A stretch of 64,000 nt of DNA from Desulfatitalea tepidiphila (GTDB lineage Bacteria > Desulfobacterota > Desulfobacteria > Desulfobacterales > Desulfosarcinaceae). Within the stretch, counting starts at the first letter, position 1. Each line of letters begins with the position of its first letter. The DNA lies in contig NZ_BCAG01000003.1 of the NCBI RefSeq assembly GCF_001293685.1, forward strand, positions 806,001 to 870,000, written 5' to 3'. Positions 7,310 through 15,887 of the stretch are shown one piece after another. Both the position numbers and the translations under genes were made by a program. The notes under the pieces are model-generated. The model did not search any database, was not told the DNA's origin, and saw only the letters and a program-made list of their open reading frames with translations.

Positions 7310-9365
7310 GATAATTCTCCTTGATCGGAATGGTGATGAATATTCCGGCCCCTTTACCGATTCGCGATCGAATGTCGATGGTGCCGTCGAGGAGGTTGAC
7401 TCGTTCGACCATGCTTTGCAGGCCCATTCGCTTTTCCTTGAAGGATTTTGCCCGCCAGCGCTTGGCATCGAAGCCTTTGCCATCATCGATAATGCGCAGC
7501 ATGAGGTTGGGCGAAGACGCCACCAGTCGAATGGTGACCCCTTCGGCCTCGGCGTGCTTTTTGACGTTATGAAGCGCCTCCTGGATCAGGCGGTAGATGT
7601 TGATCTGGATGTCTTCGTCCAAGTTGAGATCGTCGAGACCGGCGGCGATGAAGTCGATTTTCAGGTTATTGTTCTGGGCGAAATCTTCGCAGTAAAGAAA
7701 TAGCGTCCGCACCAGTCCGAGCTGGTCCAGGCCCGGGGGACGCAGATCGTAGGCCAGGTTGCGCACATCGGAAATGGATCGCTGCAGGATCGCGATAATG
7801 TCGCTGACCTGTTGCCGGGAGTCGTCGTTGTTCGGAGGATTGATGCTGAATAGGGTTTGCAGGCGGATTTTTAAAGAAGAGAGGTCCTGGGCAATGTGGT
7901 CATGCAGATCACGGGCAATGCGGTAGCGCTCGTTTTCCTGGGCCTTGATCAGTTCGTGGGTCAGTGTGTGGATCTGCCGGCGGGTCTGCTTGAGTTCGGT
8001 GACGTCCACACCGACCCATAGAAACTCCAGGGTTTCACCCTCTTCGTTCAAAATCGGACGATTGGTCCAGGTGACCCAGACCCGCTCCCCGTTGGACCGC
8101 ATGTTTTCCAACTCGTTGGTTTTGAACTGCTCCGGGTGAAGCATGAAATCCGAAATCTCTTCCACGATGCTGCGGCCGTTGCTGGTTACTGTGGGCAGGA
8201 TGGTTTCGACCAGCGTCCGTCCGACGATTTCGTTTTCACAGTAGCCGAAGAATTCCTGGGCGTATTCGTTGACAAACTTGATTTTTCCCTCGGTGTCGAA
8301 TCGGATGATGAGGCTGTTGGCGTTTTGGACCAACTCGCGGAAATTGGTTTCGCTTTGGCGCAGAGCAGCCTCCGCCTGTCTGCGGGAGGTGATGTCCCTG
8401 GCCGTGGTGTGGATGCAGGGAATCCCGGCAAAGGTCATTTTTTTGCTGCTGAATTCCGCGTGAATAATAGGACCGTTTTTGTGTTGGAGGGCGATTTCGC
8501 TGTTGAAGGATTCACCGGACTGGATGCGTTTGAAATACTCCTGGTAGGCCGATTGGTCGATGGTGTTATCCAGGTCGTAAATCAGCTTATGGATCAGGTC
8601 CTGCTTGTCATAGCCGGTCAATTGGGTGGCTGCGGCGTTGGCGTCCAGGATTCGGCCTCTGGCATCGCTGATGATAATACCGTCCTTCGAGCCGTCGAAC
8701 AGGCTTCGATAACGTTCCTGGCTCTCACGCAGGGTCTTTTCGATCTCTTTGCGTTCCTCTATTTCCAAACGGAATTGGGCGTTGGCGAAGGTCAATTCGG
8801 CGGTACGCGCTTTGACCAGGTCTTCCAGGTGGTCGCGGTGGTTTTTAAGTTCCTGTTCGTTTTCCTTGCGATCGTGAATATCGGTCATCATCGCGTACTT
8901 GGACACCGTCCCGTCGATATGGCGGATAGGGGCGTTGACCACCAGATACCAGCGTTTGTCGATGGGACTGATCACCTCCCAGCGGATGGTTTCTCCTTTG
9001 ATGATGCGGTGGTTGATGCACCAGGGGCAGGCCGTACTGCGGCCGAAGGCCCGGAAGCAATAATCGCCCGTCGCATCGCGGCCCAGATGTTCGATCATGC
9101 GATCGTTGAGATATTCGATGTGATAGTCGGCCGAGCAGATGTAGATCATGCCGTCGAAGGCATCGACCATAGCAGTGAAGAGGCGGTCGTTTTCTTCGAG
9201 AATGGCCAGCAGGGTTTCGGATGCCGTACCATCGATGTCGGACACGGACGGGCCCTTACGCAGCAGTTGCCGCAAGCGTTCCCAGGCGGTGGCTGGATAC
9301 GCACCGGGGGTTGGACGCATGAGAGAGTCCCCTGTGATCAATGGATCTTTTCCCTTATAAGCCAC
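7278..9365 (-). CDS. Multi-PAS sensor histidine kinase (NarX/HisKA_3 type)
   Basis: Up to 695 residues, with no transmembrane segment, so probably a cytoplasmic sensor. Three PAS modules are seen (about 55-165, 215-330, 340-458). The first carries C103, C113 and C116 in a CPWC context, which may bind a cofactor or sense redox. A coiled stretch near 168-215 links PAS1 and PAS2. The HisKA_3 dimerisation domain has phosphoacceptor H488 in IARDLHDHIAQDL, followed by an HATPase domain (EALHNVKKHAEA, DDGKGFD). The GTG at 9365 is the longest start; an ATG at 9320 (MRPTPGAYP) is possible. It overlaps and presumably phosphorylates the downstream NarL-type regulator. Confidence 0.92.
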   Translation of the reverse strand: MAYKGKDPLITGDSLMRPTPGAYPATAWERLRQLLRKGPSVSDIDGTASETLLAILEENDRLFTAMVDAFDGMIYICSADYHIEYLNDRMIEHLGRDATGDYCFRAFGRSTACPWCINHRIIKGETIRWEVISPIDKRWYLVVNAPIRHIDGTVSKYAMMTDIHDRKENEQELKNHRDHLEDLVKARTAELTFANAQFRLEIEERKEIEKTLRESQERYRSLFDGSKDGIIISDARGRILDANAAATQLTGYDKQDLIHKLIYDLDNTIDQSAYQEYFKRIQSGESFNSEIALQHKNGPIIHAEFSSKKMTFAGIPCIHTTARDITSRRQAEAALRQSETNFRELVQNANSLIIRFDTEGKIKFVNEYAQEFFGYCENEIVGRTLVETILPTVTSNGRSIVEEISDFMLHPEQFKTNELENMRSNGERVWVTWTNRPILNEEGETLEFLWVGVDVTELKQTRRQIHTLTHELIKAQENERYRIARDLHDHIAQDLSSLKIRLQTLFSINPPNNDDSRQQVSDIIAILQRSISDVRNLAYDLRPPGLDQLGLVRTLFLYCEDFAQNNNLKIDFIAAGLDDLNLDEDIQINIYRLIQEALHNVKKHAEAEGVTIRLVASSPNLMLRIIDDGKGFDAKRWRAKSFKEKRMGLQSMVERVNLLDGTIDIRSRIGKGAGIFITIPIKENYLEREATSSDY

Positions 9366-9696
9366 GGCGGCAATGGACTTCCCGGAATTGGTGTCGTTTA
9401 AAAAAGCGCTTGTTAATTTGCCATGAAAGGTGTCGAAAGGAAAGGTAAATTTTAAATACCGGGTGCAATGGATGCACCATGCGGTGCTTTACTTGGCATC
9501 GCTTTTATGTCATTTAGGTCCAACTGTCGCGGTGGACGGTACCGCCGAGCGATTGATCTGTGCGGGTGATCTGTGCGGGTGATCTGTGCGGGTGATCTGA
9601 GTCGGGCCACAATGTAACCTTTTGGTAATAAAATGTTATAGATCTCCGGGGCAACGGAGCGTTGCGTTCGGGCCGGGTCGTAGAGGACAGGTGGAA
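9366..9696. other. Intergenic region of 331 bases between divergent kinase and small-protein genes
   Basis: No gene is seen. It contains a small inverted repeat GGTGCA-5-TGCACC (9462-9478) and a 13-bp tandem repeat (9555-9600). Promoters for both flanking genes should lie here. Confidence 0.5.
9555..9600. repeat. Tandem 13-bp repeat, three and a half copies
   Basis: GATCTGTGCGGGT is repeated exactly three times (9555-9593), followed by a partial copy GATCTGA. The unit contains GATC. It lies about 100 bases ahead of the gene at 9697. Confidence 0.85.
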
Positions 9697-10056
9697 ATGA
9701 AAGCCAGACAAGCGGTCATCTCTTTTTCCCAAAGTGAGAAGGTCAAGAGCGGACTGATATGGGCCTCTCAGTGCGTTCATATCCTGCAGAACCTGCCGGA
9801 ACAGGACAAAAAAGGTGCCTTGGAGATTCTAAGATCTCTTGTGGCCATGATTTCCAATGAGGTTCAGTTGGCCCGCCAGGCTTCCGGGGATGGGGTGTGG
9901 CTGGAGGTGGACAAGTGTTTGAAAAACGCCCGCATCATGATCGATTCGGGGGTTGCGGCCGAGGCGGAGTATCACTTTACCCAGGGTTTGACGCAGGTCA
10001 ACAGAATCGGGCAGAAAAGCATGACCTGCTTGATTGAAAACGGCTTGCTCACCTAG
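9697..10056 (+). CDS. Conserved hypothetical helical protein
   Basis: 119 residues from MKARQAVISFSQSEKV. The protein looks mostly helical and soluble, with no signal peptide, membrane segment or metal-binding pattern. The ATG at 9697 has AGGTGGAA just upstream; the frame is open back to 9622 but that part is low-complexity Arg/Gly and unlikely to be translated. I do not recognise the family. It precedes cutA by 70 bases on the same strand. Confidence 0.6.
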   Translation: MKARQAVISFSQSEKVKSGLIWASQCVHILQNLPEQDKKGALEILRSLVAMISNEVQLARQASGDGVWLEVDKCLKNARIMIDSGVAAEAEYHFTQGLTQVNRIGQKSMTCLIENGLLT

Positions 10057-10125
10057 TATTCATCCACAAATGGTCAATCTGCGGACGGACACGACCCAAC
10101 CGATGGTTTTCAAAGGGGTGAACCC

Positions 10126-10467
10126 ATGCGCCTGTGCTTGATCTATGTCACCACCAAAGACAAGGAAGAGGCCCGGGCGATCGGGCGTGACGTGGTGGCG
10201 TCGCGCCTGGCCGCATGTGTCAATATTTTCGATCATATGAATTCCATGTATTATTGGGAAGGAGCCTTTCAAGACGATCATGAAGCGGTACTGATCGCAA
10301 AGACCACCGAAACGCTCTTGCCCGATCTCATCGCGGCGATCAAGCAACGCCACAGCTATGATTGCCCCTGTATTGTGGCGCTTCCGATAACAGACGGCAA
10401 CCCGGACTTTCTCCAATGGGTTGCGGATCAGGTGATGCCCACCCGCGGGCCGGAGGGCCCGGTTTGA
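10126..10467 (+). CDS. cutA: Divalent-cation tolerance protein CutA
   Basis: 113-residue CutA1 homologue, a small trimeric PII-like cytosolic protein. Family features include the first strand CLIYVTTKDKEEA, RLAACVNIF, the MYYWEGAFQDDHEAVLIAKT block and the HSYDCPCIVALPI segment near the trimer interface. Length is normal for the family. The ATG at 10126 follows AAAGGGGTGAACCC. CutA is historically linked to copper tolerance, but its biochemical role is still unsettled. Confidence 0.95.
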   Translation: MRLCLIYVTTKDKEEARAIGRDVVASRLAACVNIFDHMNSMYYWEGAFQDDHEAVLIAKTTETLLPDLIAAIKQRHSYDCPCIVALPITDGNPDFLQWVADQVMPTRGPEGPV

Positions 10468-10510
10468 GACCTGAGTCCATATTTTTTAATGGTAGAGGGA
10501 ACTGGCAGCA

Positions 10511-10783
10511 ATGAAGGACGAGCGCGGATTATACTACTACCCTTTTCCCACCAACAAACACGTGCGCATGTACGTGCGTCAGGAAGGGGAGGAAATCGAA
10601 TTTCGATTATGGAATCAGGACGACGCAGGGCTCTGGGACGATCACGGATGGATCCCGTATGGGGCCATCTTAAAGGCCCAGGCCCTGTACGAGGGCGGGG
10701 CCTTTGACCCCAAAAGGGCTTACGATCTGACCTTGGCCAAGGAGCTGATCCAAGAGAACCGGCCGGATCCGTCACGCCGATGA
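10511..10783 (+). CDS. Conserved hypothetical protein
   Basis: 90-residue acidic protein starting MKDERGLYYYPFPTNKHVRM. It is rich in aromatic residues and Asp, with motifs LWDDHGWIPYGAI and KAQALYEGG. No membrane segment or known domain is recognised. It follows cutA by 43 bases, so both may share a transcript. The start ATG is close to a weak GGGAACTGGCAGC leader. Confidence 0.6.
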   Translation: MKDERGLYYYPFPTNKHVRMYVRQEGEEIEFRLWNQDDAGLWDDHGWIPYGAILKAQALYEGGAFDPKRAYDLTLAKELIQENRPDPSRR

Positions 10784-10918
10784 TGCCGCCGGTCTCCGTC
10801 CGTTAAGACACAACGCAAATCATCCGCCCCGACAACATGCCAGGTGGGCGGGTTGAAGATTCAATCTCTCGCGCCGTGCCGATATCGGGCAAAAGTCCCA
10901 TTCAGGGTTGGGCACAAC

Positions 10919-11314
10919 CTACATCTGTTGCAGGATCTGCTTGACCAGATTGCCATCGGCAGCGGCGCCGAAATGGGCCATGATCGGTTTCATGGCCTGC
11001 ATTTTGTTTTTGAATTGTGCGAAATCGACATTGGCGGCAATCCAGGCTTTGATGTCGTTTTCATCGGCCATTTTCGGCAAATAGGCTTCGGCCACCTCGA
11101 TAAAACGATTGGCCTCTGCCTTGCCGCTCTGGGCCAGCACCTCTTTTTCCGATTTGATCAGCTTTTTGATGATCCCGACCACTTCGTTATCCGGCAGGGA
11201 TTTGTTTGCCTGGCGGCCGAATTCTCCCATGATCACCCTCAGGATGCTTTTTTTCTCTTCATCCTTGGCCTTCATGGCCGCAGCCAGATCTTTTTTAATT
11301 TGTTCCTGCAGCAT
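10919..11314 (-). CDS. GatB/YqeY domain-containing protein
   Basis: About 131 residues beginning MLQEQIKKDLAAAMKAKDEEKK. It matches the YqeY family: an N-terminal helical part with LRVIMGEF, then a C-terminal segment MKPIMAHFGAAADGNLVKQILQQ that resembles the tail domain of the GatB amidotransferase subunit. The family is often linked to tRNA metabolism, but its reaction is unproven. ATG 11314 sits seven bases from GGAGG; ATG 11317 would add one Met. Confidence 0.9.
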   Translation of the reverse strand: MLQEQIKKDLAAAMKAKDEEKKSILRVIMGEFGRQANKSLPDNEVVGIIKKLIKSEKEVLAQSGKAEANRFIEVAEAYLPKMADENDIKAWIAANVDFAQFKNKMQAMKPIMAHFGAAADGNLVKQILQQM

Positions 11315-11445
11315 CATCTTACCTCCCGGTCAAATGGTGACCTTGCATCCTTCAACTTTCCCCGTGTCTCTCTTTCAGGGGGGCATTCATTTGTCAAGAT
11401 GCAACCGAGGGCGCGATTCTAACAGAATGCGATTCAGCAAACCCG

Positions 11446-11489
11446 GTGTGGGCGGAGCAGGTGGCCGGGGCCACCTGCTCCACCCACAC
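11446..11489. repeat. 21-bp inverted repeat forming a very stable hairpin
   Basis: Arms GTGTGGGCGGAGCAGGTGGCC (split here as 11446-11455 and 11456-11466) and the matching complement at 11469-11489 pair at 20 of 21 positions; the remaining pair is a mismatch (C against A). Only two bases separate them. No T-run follows. It lies between the divergent yqeY-like and response-regulator genes. Confidence 0.8.
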
Positions 11490-11678
11490 CTGCCGAAACC
11501 GTTGCATTGCGAATTTTTATCAACCAGCGCTTGGAAAGCGCGCCTTTCAGGGTCAATCATATGCAGTTAGAATTGCTGTGGGTCACCTTGTTTTGGTTGG
11601 GGTTTTTAGCTATATCTTTTTTTGCATCCGAACAGAGCGTGAGGTATCAGGCCACCGTGCCTGGTCCAGGAGGGACCC

Positions 11679-12356
11679 ATGCGTTTACTTCTCGTCGAAG
11701 ACGATGTGAAAATCGCTTCGTTTGTCGTCAAAGGGCTTTCGGCGGCCGGTTTCGCCGTGGATCACGCCACGGACGGTGAACGAGGATTGGATCTCGGGTT
11801 GTCGGAACCCTACGATGTGATCATCGTGGATCTCATGCTTCCCAAGCGTGATGGTCTGTCGCTTATCGAACGGTTGCGTCGTGAAAAGATCAAGACACCG
11901 GTCATCATTCTGAGTGCCAAGGACTCGGTGGACGACCGCGTCAAGGGGCTGGAGATTGGCAGCGACGACTATCTGACCAAGCCATTTGCCTTTTCGGAGC
12001 TGTTGGCCAGGGTGCAGGCCTTGATGCGGCGGGCGAGCGGCACCATCGAATCGACCCGGTTGACGGTCGGCGATCTCAGCCTCGACCTGGTGACCCGGGA
12101 AGTGGCCCGCAATGGGCAGCGGATCGAATTGCAACCCCTGGAGTATGCGTTGCTGGCCTATCTGATGCGCAATGCAGGCAAGGTGGTTTCCAAGACCATG
12201 ATCATGGAGCATGTCTGGCACTACAATTTCGATCCCCAGACCAACGTGGTCGAGGCACGCATCTGCCGGTTGCGGGACAAAATCGACAAAGGTTTCGACC
12301 CAAAATTGCTGCACACCGTTCGCGGGGTCGGTTATGTTCTTCGCAAGGATAAGTAA
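11679..12356 (+). CDS. OmpR/PhoB-family response regulator (CusR/CopR-like)
   Basis: 225-residue two-component regulator. The receiver has E7-D8-D9, phosphoacceptor D51 in VIIVDLMLP, and the lysine in DDYLTKPFAF. The winged-helix DNA-binding half shows LQPLEYALLAYLMRNAG, VVEARICRLRDKID and the final hairpin LLHTVRGVGYVLR. The overall pattern is closest to CusR/CopR/PcoR regulators of metal or envelope stress, but the signal cannot be deduced. A GGAGG site precedes ATG 11679. Its end overlaps the kinase gene by 23 bases, and an HtrA-type protease gene lies downstream on the same strand, which hints at envelope-stress control. Confidence 0.94.
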   Translation: MRLLLVEDDVKIASFVVKGLSAAGFAVDHATDGERGLDLGLSEPYDVIIVDLMLPKRDGLSLIERLRREKIKTPVIILSAKDSVDDRVKGLEIGSDDYLTKPFAFSELLARVQALMRRASGTIESTRLTVGDLSLDLVTREVARNGQRIELQPLEYALLAYLMRNAGKVVSKTMIMEHVWHYNFDPQTNVVEARICRLRDKIDKGFDPKLLHTVRGVGYVLRKDK

Positions 12357-13749
12357 GCTTCGGAAGTCGCTGGCCTTCCGCCTGACGGTCTGGTATGCGG
12401 TCATTTTCGTGCTTTCTTCGATTGTCGCCTTCGCGTTTTTTTATTTTCTGATCACCCAGGTGATCCGCCAGAAGACCGATGCCGAACTGCTCTCCCAGGC
12501 CAATGGGCTGAGTCACATTCATCTGCTCCAGGGTCCGGAGATGATGCGCCGCGCCGCCGTGTTAAAGGCCCAGGCGACCGGTGAGCAGAAGATGTTTTTT
12601 CGCCTATTTTACCCGAGCGGCGTCTCTTTTGCTTCGTCCAACATGACCTATTGGAACAATATCGGCATCGACCGGTACGCGGTGGACGCCATCGTCGAAG
12701 GCGGCGCTTCCTATCGTTACGTCACCCAACGGGTGCCGGGCGAGGCATACGATGCCCGGGTCATTTATAAACGCATCAACCACAGCATCCTGCTCCAGAT
12801 GGGCTACTCGCTGGAGAACGAGGAGCGTCTGGTCCAGACCTTCGAGCGCACCTTCCTGGTGACCATGGCCGTGCTGCTGGCCGTCGCGGTGATCATCGGA
12901 TGGTTCATGGCTCGGAGGGCGCTGTCGGGTGTGGCCATGGTCACTCGTACGGCGCGCCAGATCTCGGAAAACGATCTGGAAAGTCGGGTGCCCGTCCTGC
13001 GACGGGATGACGAAATCGACCAACTGGCCGTCACCTTCAACCAGATGCTCGACCGCATCCAACAACTGGTCGTCAGCATGCGGCAGATGAACGACAACAT
13101 CGCCCATGACCTGCGCAGCCCTATCACCCGCATACGGGGCCTGGCCGAGGTGACGCTGACTCATTCGGCCGGCGTGGAAGACTATGCCCAGATGGCTGGC
13201 AACACTATAGAAGAGTGCGATCGGCTGTTGCAGATGATCAATACCATGCTGGCCATTTCCCGTACCGAAGCAGGGATGGATCCTGCCTCGTTTCAGGTCG
13301 TGGACATGGCCGTGGTCGCCCGGGAGGCCTGCGCGCTTTTTCAGCCATTGGCCGAAGACAAGGCGATCGACTTGCACTGTGCCATGGAAGAGGGCGGCTG
13401 GGTGTCGGGGGACCCGCCGATGTTGCAGCGGATGGTGGCCAACCTGATCGACAATGCCATCAAGTATACGCCCGAGGGTGGGAGGGTCAATGTGGGGATC
13501 CGTGCCAATGGGGACAGTTGCGAGATGATTGTGGAGAACAGCGGACCGGGCATCCCCAAAGAGGACCAGGCGAAAGTTTTCCAACGTTTTTTCCGCGGAG
13601 ATGAAAGCCGTTCCCAGGGTGGGGCCGGTTTGGGGCTGAGTCTGGTCTACGCCATCGTGACCGCCCATGGCGGATCGATCGACCTCGAGAGCATTCCTGC
13701 TCGACACACGCGCTTTCGGATTCGTCTGCCTCTGGTAGCCTCGCGCTAG
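12334..13749 (+). CDS. Membrane sensor histidine kinase, OmpR-partner type
   Basis: 471 residues. Topology: TM1 about 19-42, a periplasmic sensor of roughly 130 residues without recognised domain, TM2 about 172-192, a HAMP domain with ARRALSGVAMVTRTARQISENDL, then HisKA with H258 in NIAHDLRSPITRIRG, and HATPase_c with N box LIDNAIKYTPEGG, G1 box SGPGIP and G2 box GGAGLGLSLV. The start is ATG 12334 inside the end of the regulator gene; this frame gives the TM1 leader MFFARISKLRKS. It is the evident partner of the upstream OmpR-type regulator. Confidence 0.93.
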   Translation: MFFARISKLRKSLAFRLTVWYAVIFVLSSIVAFAFFYFLITQVIRQKTDAELLSQANGLSHIHLLQGPEMMRRAAVLKAQATGEQKMFFRLFYPSGVSFASSNMTYWNNIGIDRYAVDAIVEGGASYRYVTQRVPGEAYDARVIYKRINHSILLQMGYSLENEERLVQTFERTFLVTMAVLLAVAVIIGWFMARRALSGVAMVTRTARQISENDLESRVPVLRRDDEIDQLAVTFNQMLDRIQQLVVSMRQMNDNIAHDLRSPITRIRGLAEVTLTHSAGVEDYAQMAGNTIEECDRLLQMINTMLAISRTEAGMDPASFQVVDMAVVAREACALFQPLAEDKAIDLHCAMEEGGWVSGDPPMLQRMVANLIDNAIKYTPEGGRVNVGIRANGDSCEMIVENSGPGIPKEDQAKVFQRFFRGDESRSQGGAGLGLSLVYAIVTAHGGSIDLESIPARHTRFRIRLPLVASR

Positions 13750-13911
13750 CCGGTTGGCTCGATTCCCATCTTTACTGCCCCGCCGGACCCACCGCTGAAA
13801 AATTCTTAATGTGATCAAATGGTAATCTTTAGATCATTTTTTGGTCATCTGCATGCGTTATATTCGAAGCAACTTCAAAAACAACCGCGTTGGACGAATC
13901 AGGAGGAATGT

Positions 13912-15342
13912 ATGAAACAAGGTAAAGGGTATCTTTATTTGATCGTATTTTTGTGTCTGACTCTGGCTGCGCCGTTGACCATCGTTGCCGCCGGCGCTCA
14001 GAATCGGGATGTCGTCATGGTGCCGGCCAACTTTTCCGAGCTGGCCGAGATGGCCCGCCCCGGGGTCGTCAATATAAGGACCGAACGGACAATGAAAGGC
14101 GGCGGTCGTGTCTTCCGCCACTTCTTCGGTGATCAGTTCCGGGGACATCCCAATCCCTTCGAGGAGTTCTTCGGTCCGTTCAACAATGAACCCGAAAGAG
14201 AATACAAGCAGCAAAGCTTAGGTTCCGGCTTCATCATCGACAAAGAGGGGTATATCGTCACCAACAACCATGTCATCGACGACGCGGACGAGATAAAGGT
14301 ACGGCTCTACAACGAAAAAGAGTACGAGGCCAAGGTGGTGGGCCGCGATCCGAAGACCGATCTGGCCCTGATCAAAATCGAGGCCCCCAAAGACTTACAG
14401 CCCTTGACCCTTGGCAACTCGGACGAGCTCAAGGTAGGGACCTGGGTGGTGGCCATTGGCAGTCCCTTCGGCCTGGAACAAACTGTGACCCAGGGTATTG
14501 TGAGCGCCAAGAAGCGTGTGATCGGCGCTGGGCCTTACGACGATTTCATCCAGACCGATGCCTCCATCAACCCGGGTAACAGCGGCGGTCCCCTGCTTGA
14601 TCTGCAGGGACGTGTCGTCGGTATCAATACGGCCATCGTGGCGAGCGGGCAGGGCATTGGTTTTGCCATCCCCATCGACATGGCCAAGACCATTGTGGCC
14701 CAACTCAAGGACAAAGGTGAGGTGACCCGCGGATGGCTGGGGGTCGGCATACAGGATGTCACGCCCGAACTAGCCGAGTATTGGGGCCTCGACAGTACCA
14801 AAGGGGTGCTGGTGACCCAGGTATTCGAGGGTGATCCGGCGGACAAGGCAGGTGTCAAAAAGAACGATATCATCGTGGCCTTGAACGATCAGCCGGTCAC
14901 CACCGGAAGAGAGTTGTCCGCAATTATCGCCAATACCCCCGTGGGTGAGAAAACACGTATCACGCTGATTCGGGGAGGAGAGAAGATGTCCCTCACCGCC
15001 AAGGTCGCCAAACGCGAGGAAAAGTCGTTGCAGGCCGCCAGGGAGGATGAACGCAGCGATGTGCTGGGCCTGCAAGTGGCTGACCTGACGCCTGAAAGAG
15101 CTCAGCAATTCGGTTTGGACAAAGAGGAGAGCGGTGTCTTGGTGGTGGACGTGGAAAACGGCAGCCGTGCAGATAAAGCCGGTGTGCGGGTCGGCGATAT
15201 TGTCAAGGGGATCAATCGGAAAAAGGTCGAAAATTTGAATGACTATTCGGCCGTCATGAAAAAGGCCGATGATAAGGAGGCTCTTCACATGCTGGTTCTG
15301 CGGCGCAACGAGGGCCTCAAGGCCATCAAGATCGTTCCATAA
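13912..15342 (+). CDS. Periplasmic serine endoprotease, DegP/HtrA (Do) family
   Basis: 476 residues with a cleavable signal peptide (about 1-27, ending near AAGAQ). The trypsin-like domain has the catalytic triad H120 (TNNHVID), D150 (PKTDLALIK) and S224 (NPGNSGGPLL). Two PDZ domains follow: one after RGWLGVGIQDV, the second after VLGLQVADLTPE with SRADKAGVRVGD. This matches Do-type proteases that degrade or refold damaged envelope proteins. ATG 13912 has AGGAGG at good spacing. It lies 163 bases after the kinase gene and ends in two tandem hairpins. Control by the upstream two-component pair is likely but inferred. Confidence 0.95.
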   Translation: MKQGKGYLYLIVFLCLTLAAPLTIVAAGAQNRDVVMVPANFSELAEMARPGVVNIRTERTMKGGGRVFRHFFGDQFRGHPNPFEEFFGPFNNEPEREYKQQSLGSGFIIDKEGYIVTNNHVIDDADEIKVRLYNEKEYEAKVVGRDPKTDLALIKIEAPKDLQPLTLGNSDELKVGTWVVAIGSPFGLEQTVTQGIVSAKKRVIGAGPYDDFIQTDASINPGNSGGPLLDLQGRVVGINTAIVASGQGIGFAIPIDMAKTIVAQLKDKGEVTRGWLGVGIQDVTPELAEYWGLDSTKGVLVTQVFEGDPADKAGVKKNDIIVALNDQPVTTGRELSAIIANTPVGEKTRITLIRGGEKMSLTAKVAKREEKSLQAAREDERSDVLGLQVADLTPERAQQFGLDKEESGVLVVDVENGSRADKAGVRVGDIVKGINRKKVENLNDYSAVMKKADDKEALHMLVLRRNEGLKAIKIVP

Positions 15343-15350
15343 CCCCCTCC

Positions 15351-15412
15351 ACGGGCGTGCTTTTGGCGCCCGTTTCCATCCGGGTCGGCAGCCAGAGATT
15401 GCTGCCGGCCCG
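15351..15412 (+). terminator. Two tandem GC-rich hairpins after degP/htrA
   Basis: First stem ACGGGCG (15351-15357) with CGCCCGT (15367-15373), followed by TT. Second stem CGGGTCGGCAGC (15381-15392) with GCTGCCGGCCCG (15401-15412), one G-T pair. Placed nine bases after the stop, they probably terminate or protect the protease transcript, although a long U-run is lacking. Confidence 0.55.
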
Positions 15413-15536
15413 CTTCATGACTATTCCCTTTGTGGATGGGCGCTATATAAGTCTTGACAGAAAAGCATTCGCTCAATAAATTGTCGTTTCAAAATCAAAT
15501 CGCGCTGTCTATCCAACAGCCAGGGAGTAGAGCGTC

Positions 15537-15722
15537 ATGCCTGTTTACGAATTCGAATGCAAATGTGGCCATGTTTTCGAGGATCTGGTTCCCATGGGGA
15601 CAGAGGAGGCCAAGTGTCCTCACTGCAAACGCGAGATGGCTAAAAAAATTATGAGTTCCTGCACCTTTGAACTAAAAGGTGGCGGATGGTACGCAGACGG
15701 ATACGCCTCGACCAAGAAATAG
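15537..15722 (+). CDS. FmdB-type zinc-ribbon protein
   Basis: 61-residue FmdB/regulatory zinc-ribbon protein starting MPVYEFECKCGHVFEDL. Two cysteine pairs (C8/C10 in CKCG and C27/C30 in CPHC) would form the zinc site. The tail FELKGGGWYADGY is the usual end of the family. Members are small cytosolic proteins of unproven role, first noted near formamidase genes. It stands alone here, between degP and the phosphatase-like gene. Confidence 0.9.
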   Translation: MPVYEFECKCGHVFEDLVPMGTEEAKCPHCKREMAKKIMSSCTFELKGGGWYADGYASTKK

Positions 15723-15887
15723 TACCCCAACGAACTGCGGGACCCGCAGGCAGCAACCTTCCAAAACCAAGTGCACCGGCATCGAGCTGGAGGCATGGTG
15801 TGCTGGCGTTTATTTTTGATTCAGATCCCGGCACGAGTCCAACCTTATCGTTTGTCTATTGTTTTCAACCTTTTCCAAGGAGGTGAC

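Noticed and set aside
8136-9401. 421-codon plus-strand open frame
   Set aside because: Antisense to the PAS histidine kinase, whose frame has clear domains; the product is Asp/Val/Gly-rich shadow sequence.
11507-11779. Small open frame with a hydrophobic stretch ahead of the OmpR-type regulator
   Set aside because: It runs into the regulator gene out of frame and becomes Arg-rich; no ribosome site. The hydrophobic part could be chance AT-rich sequence.
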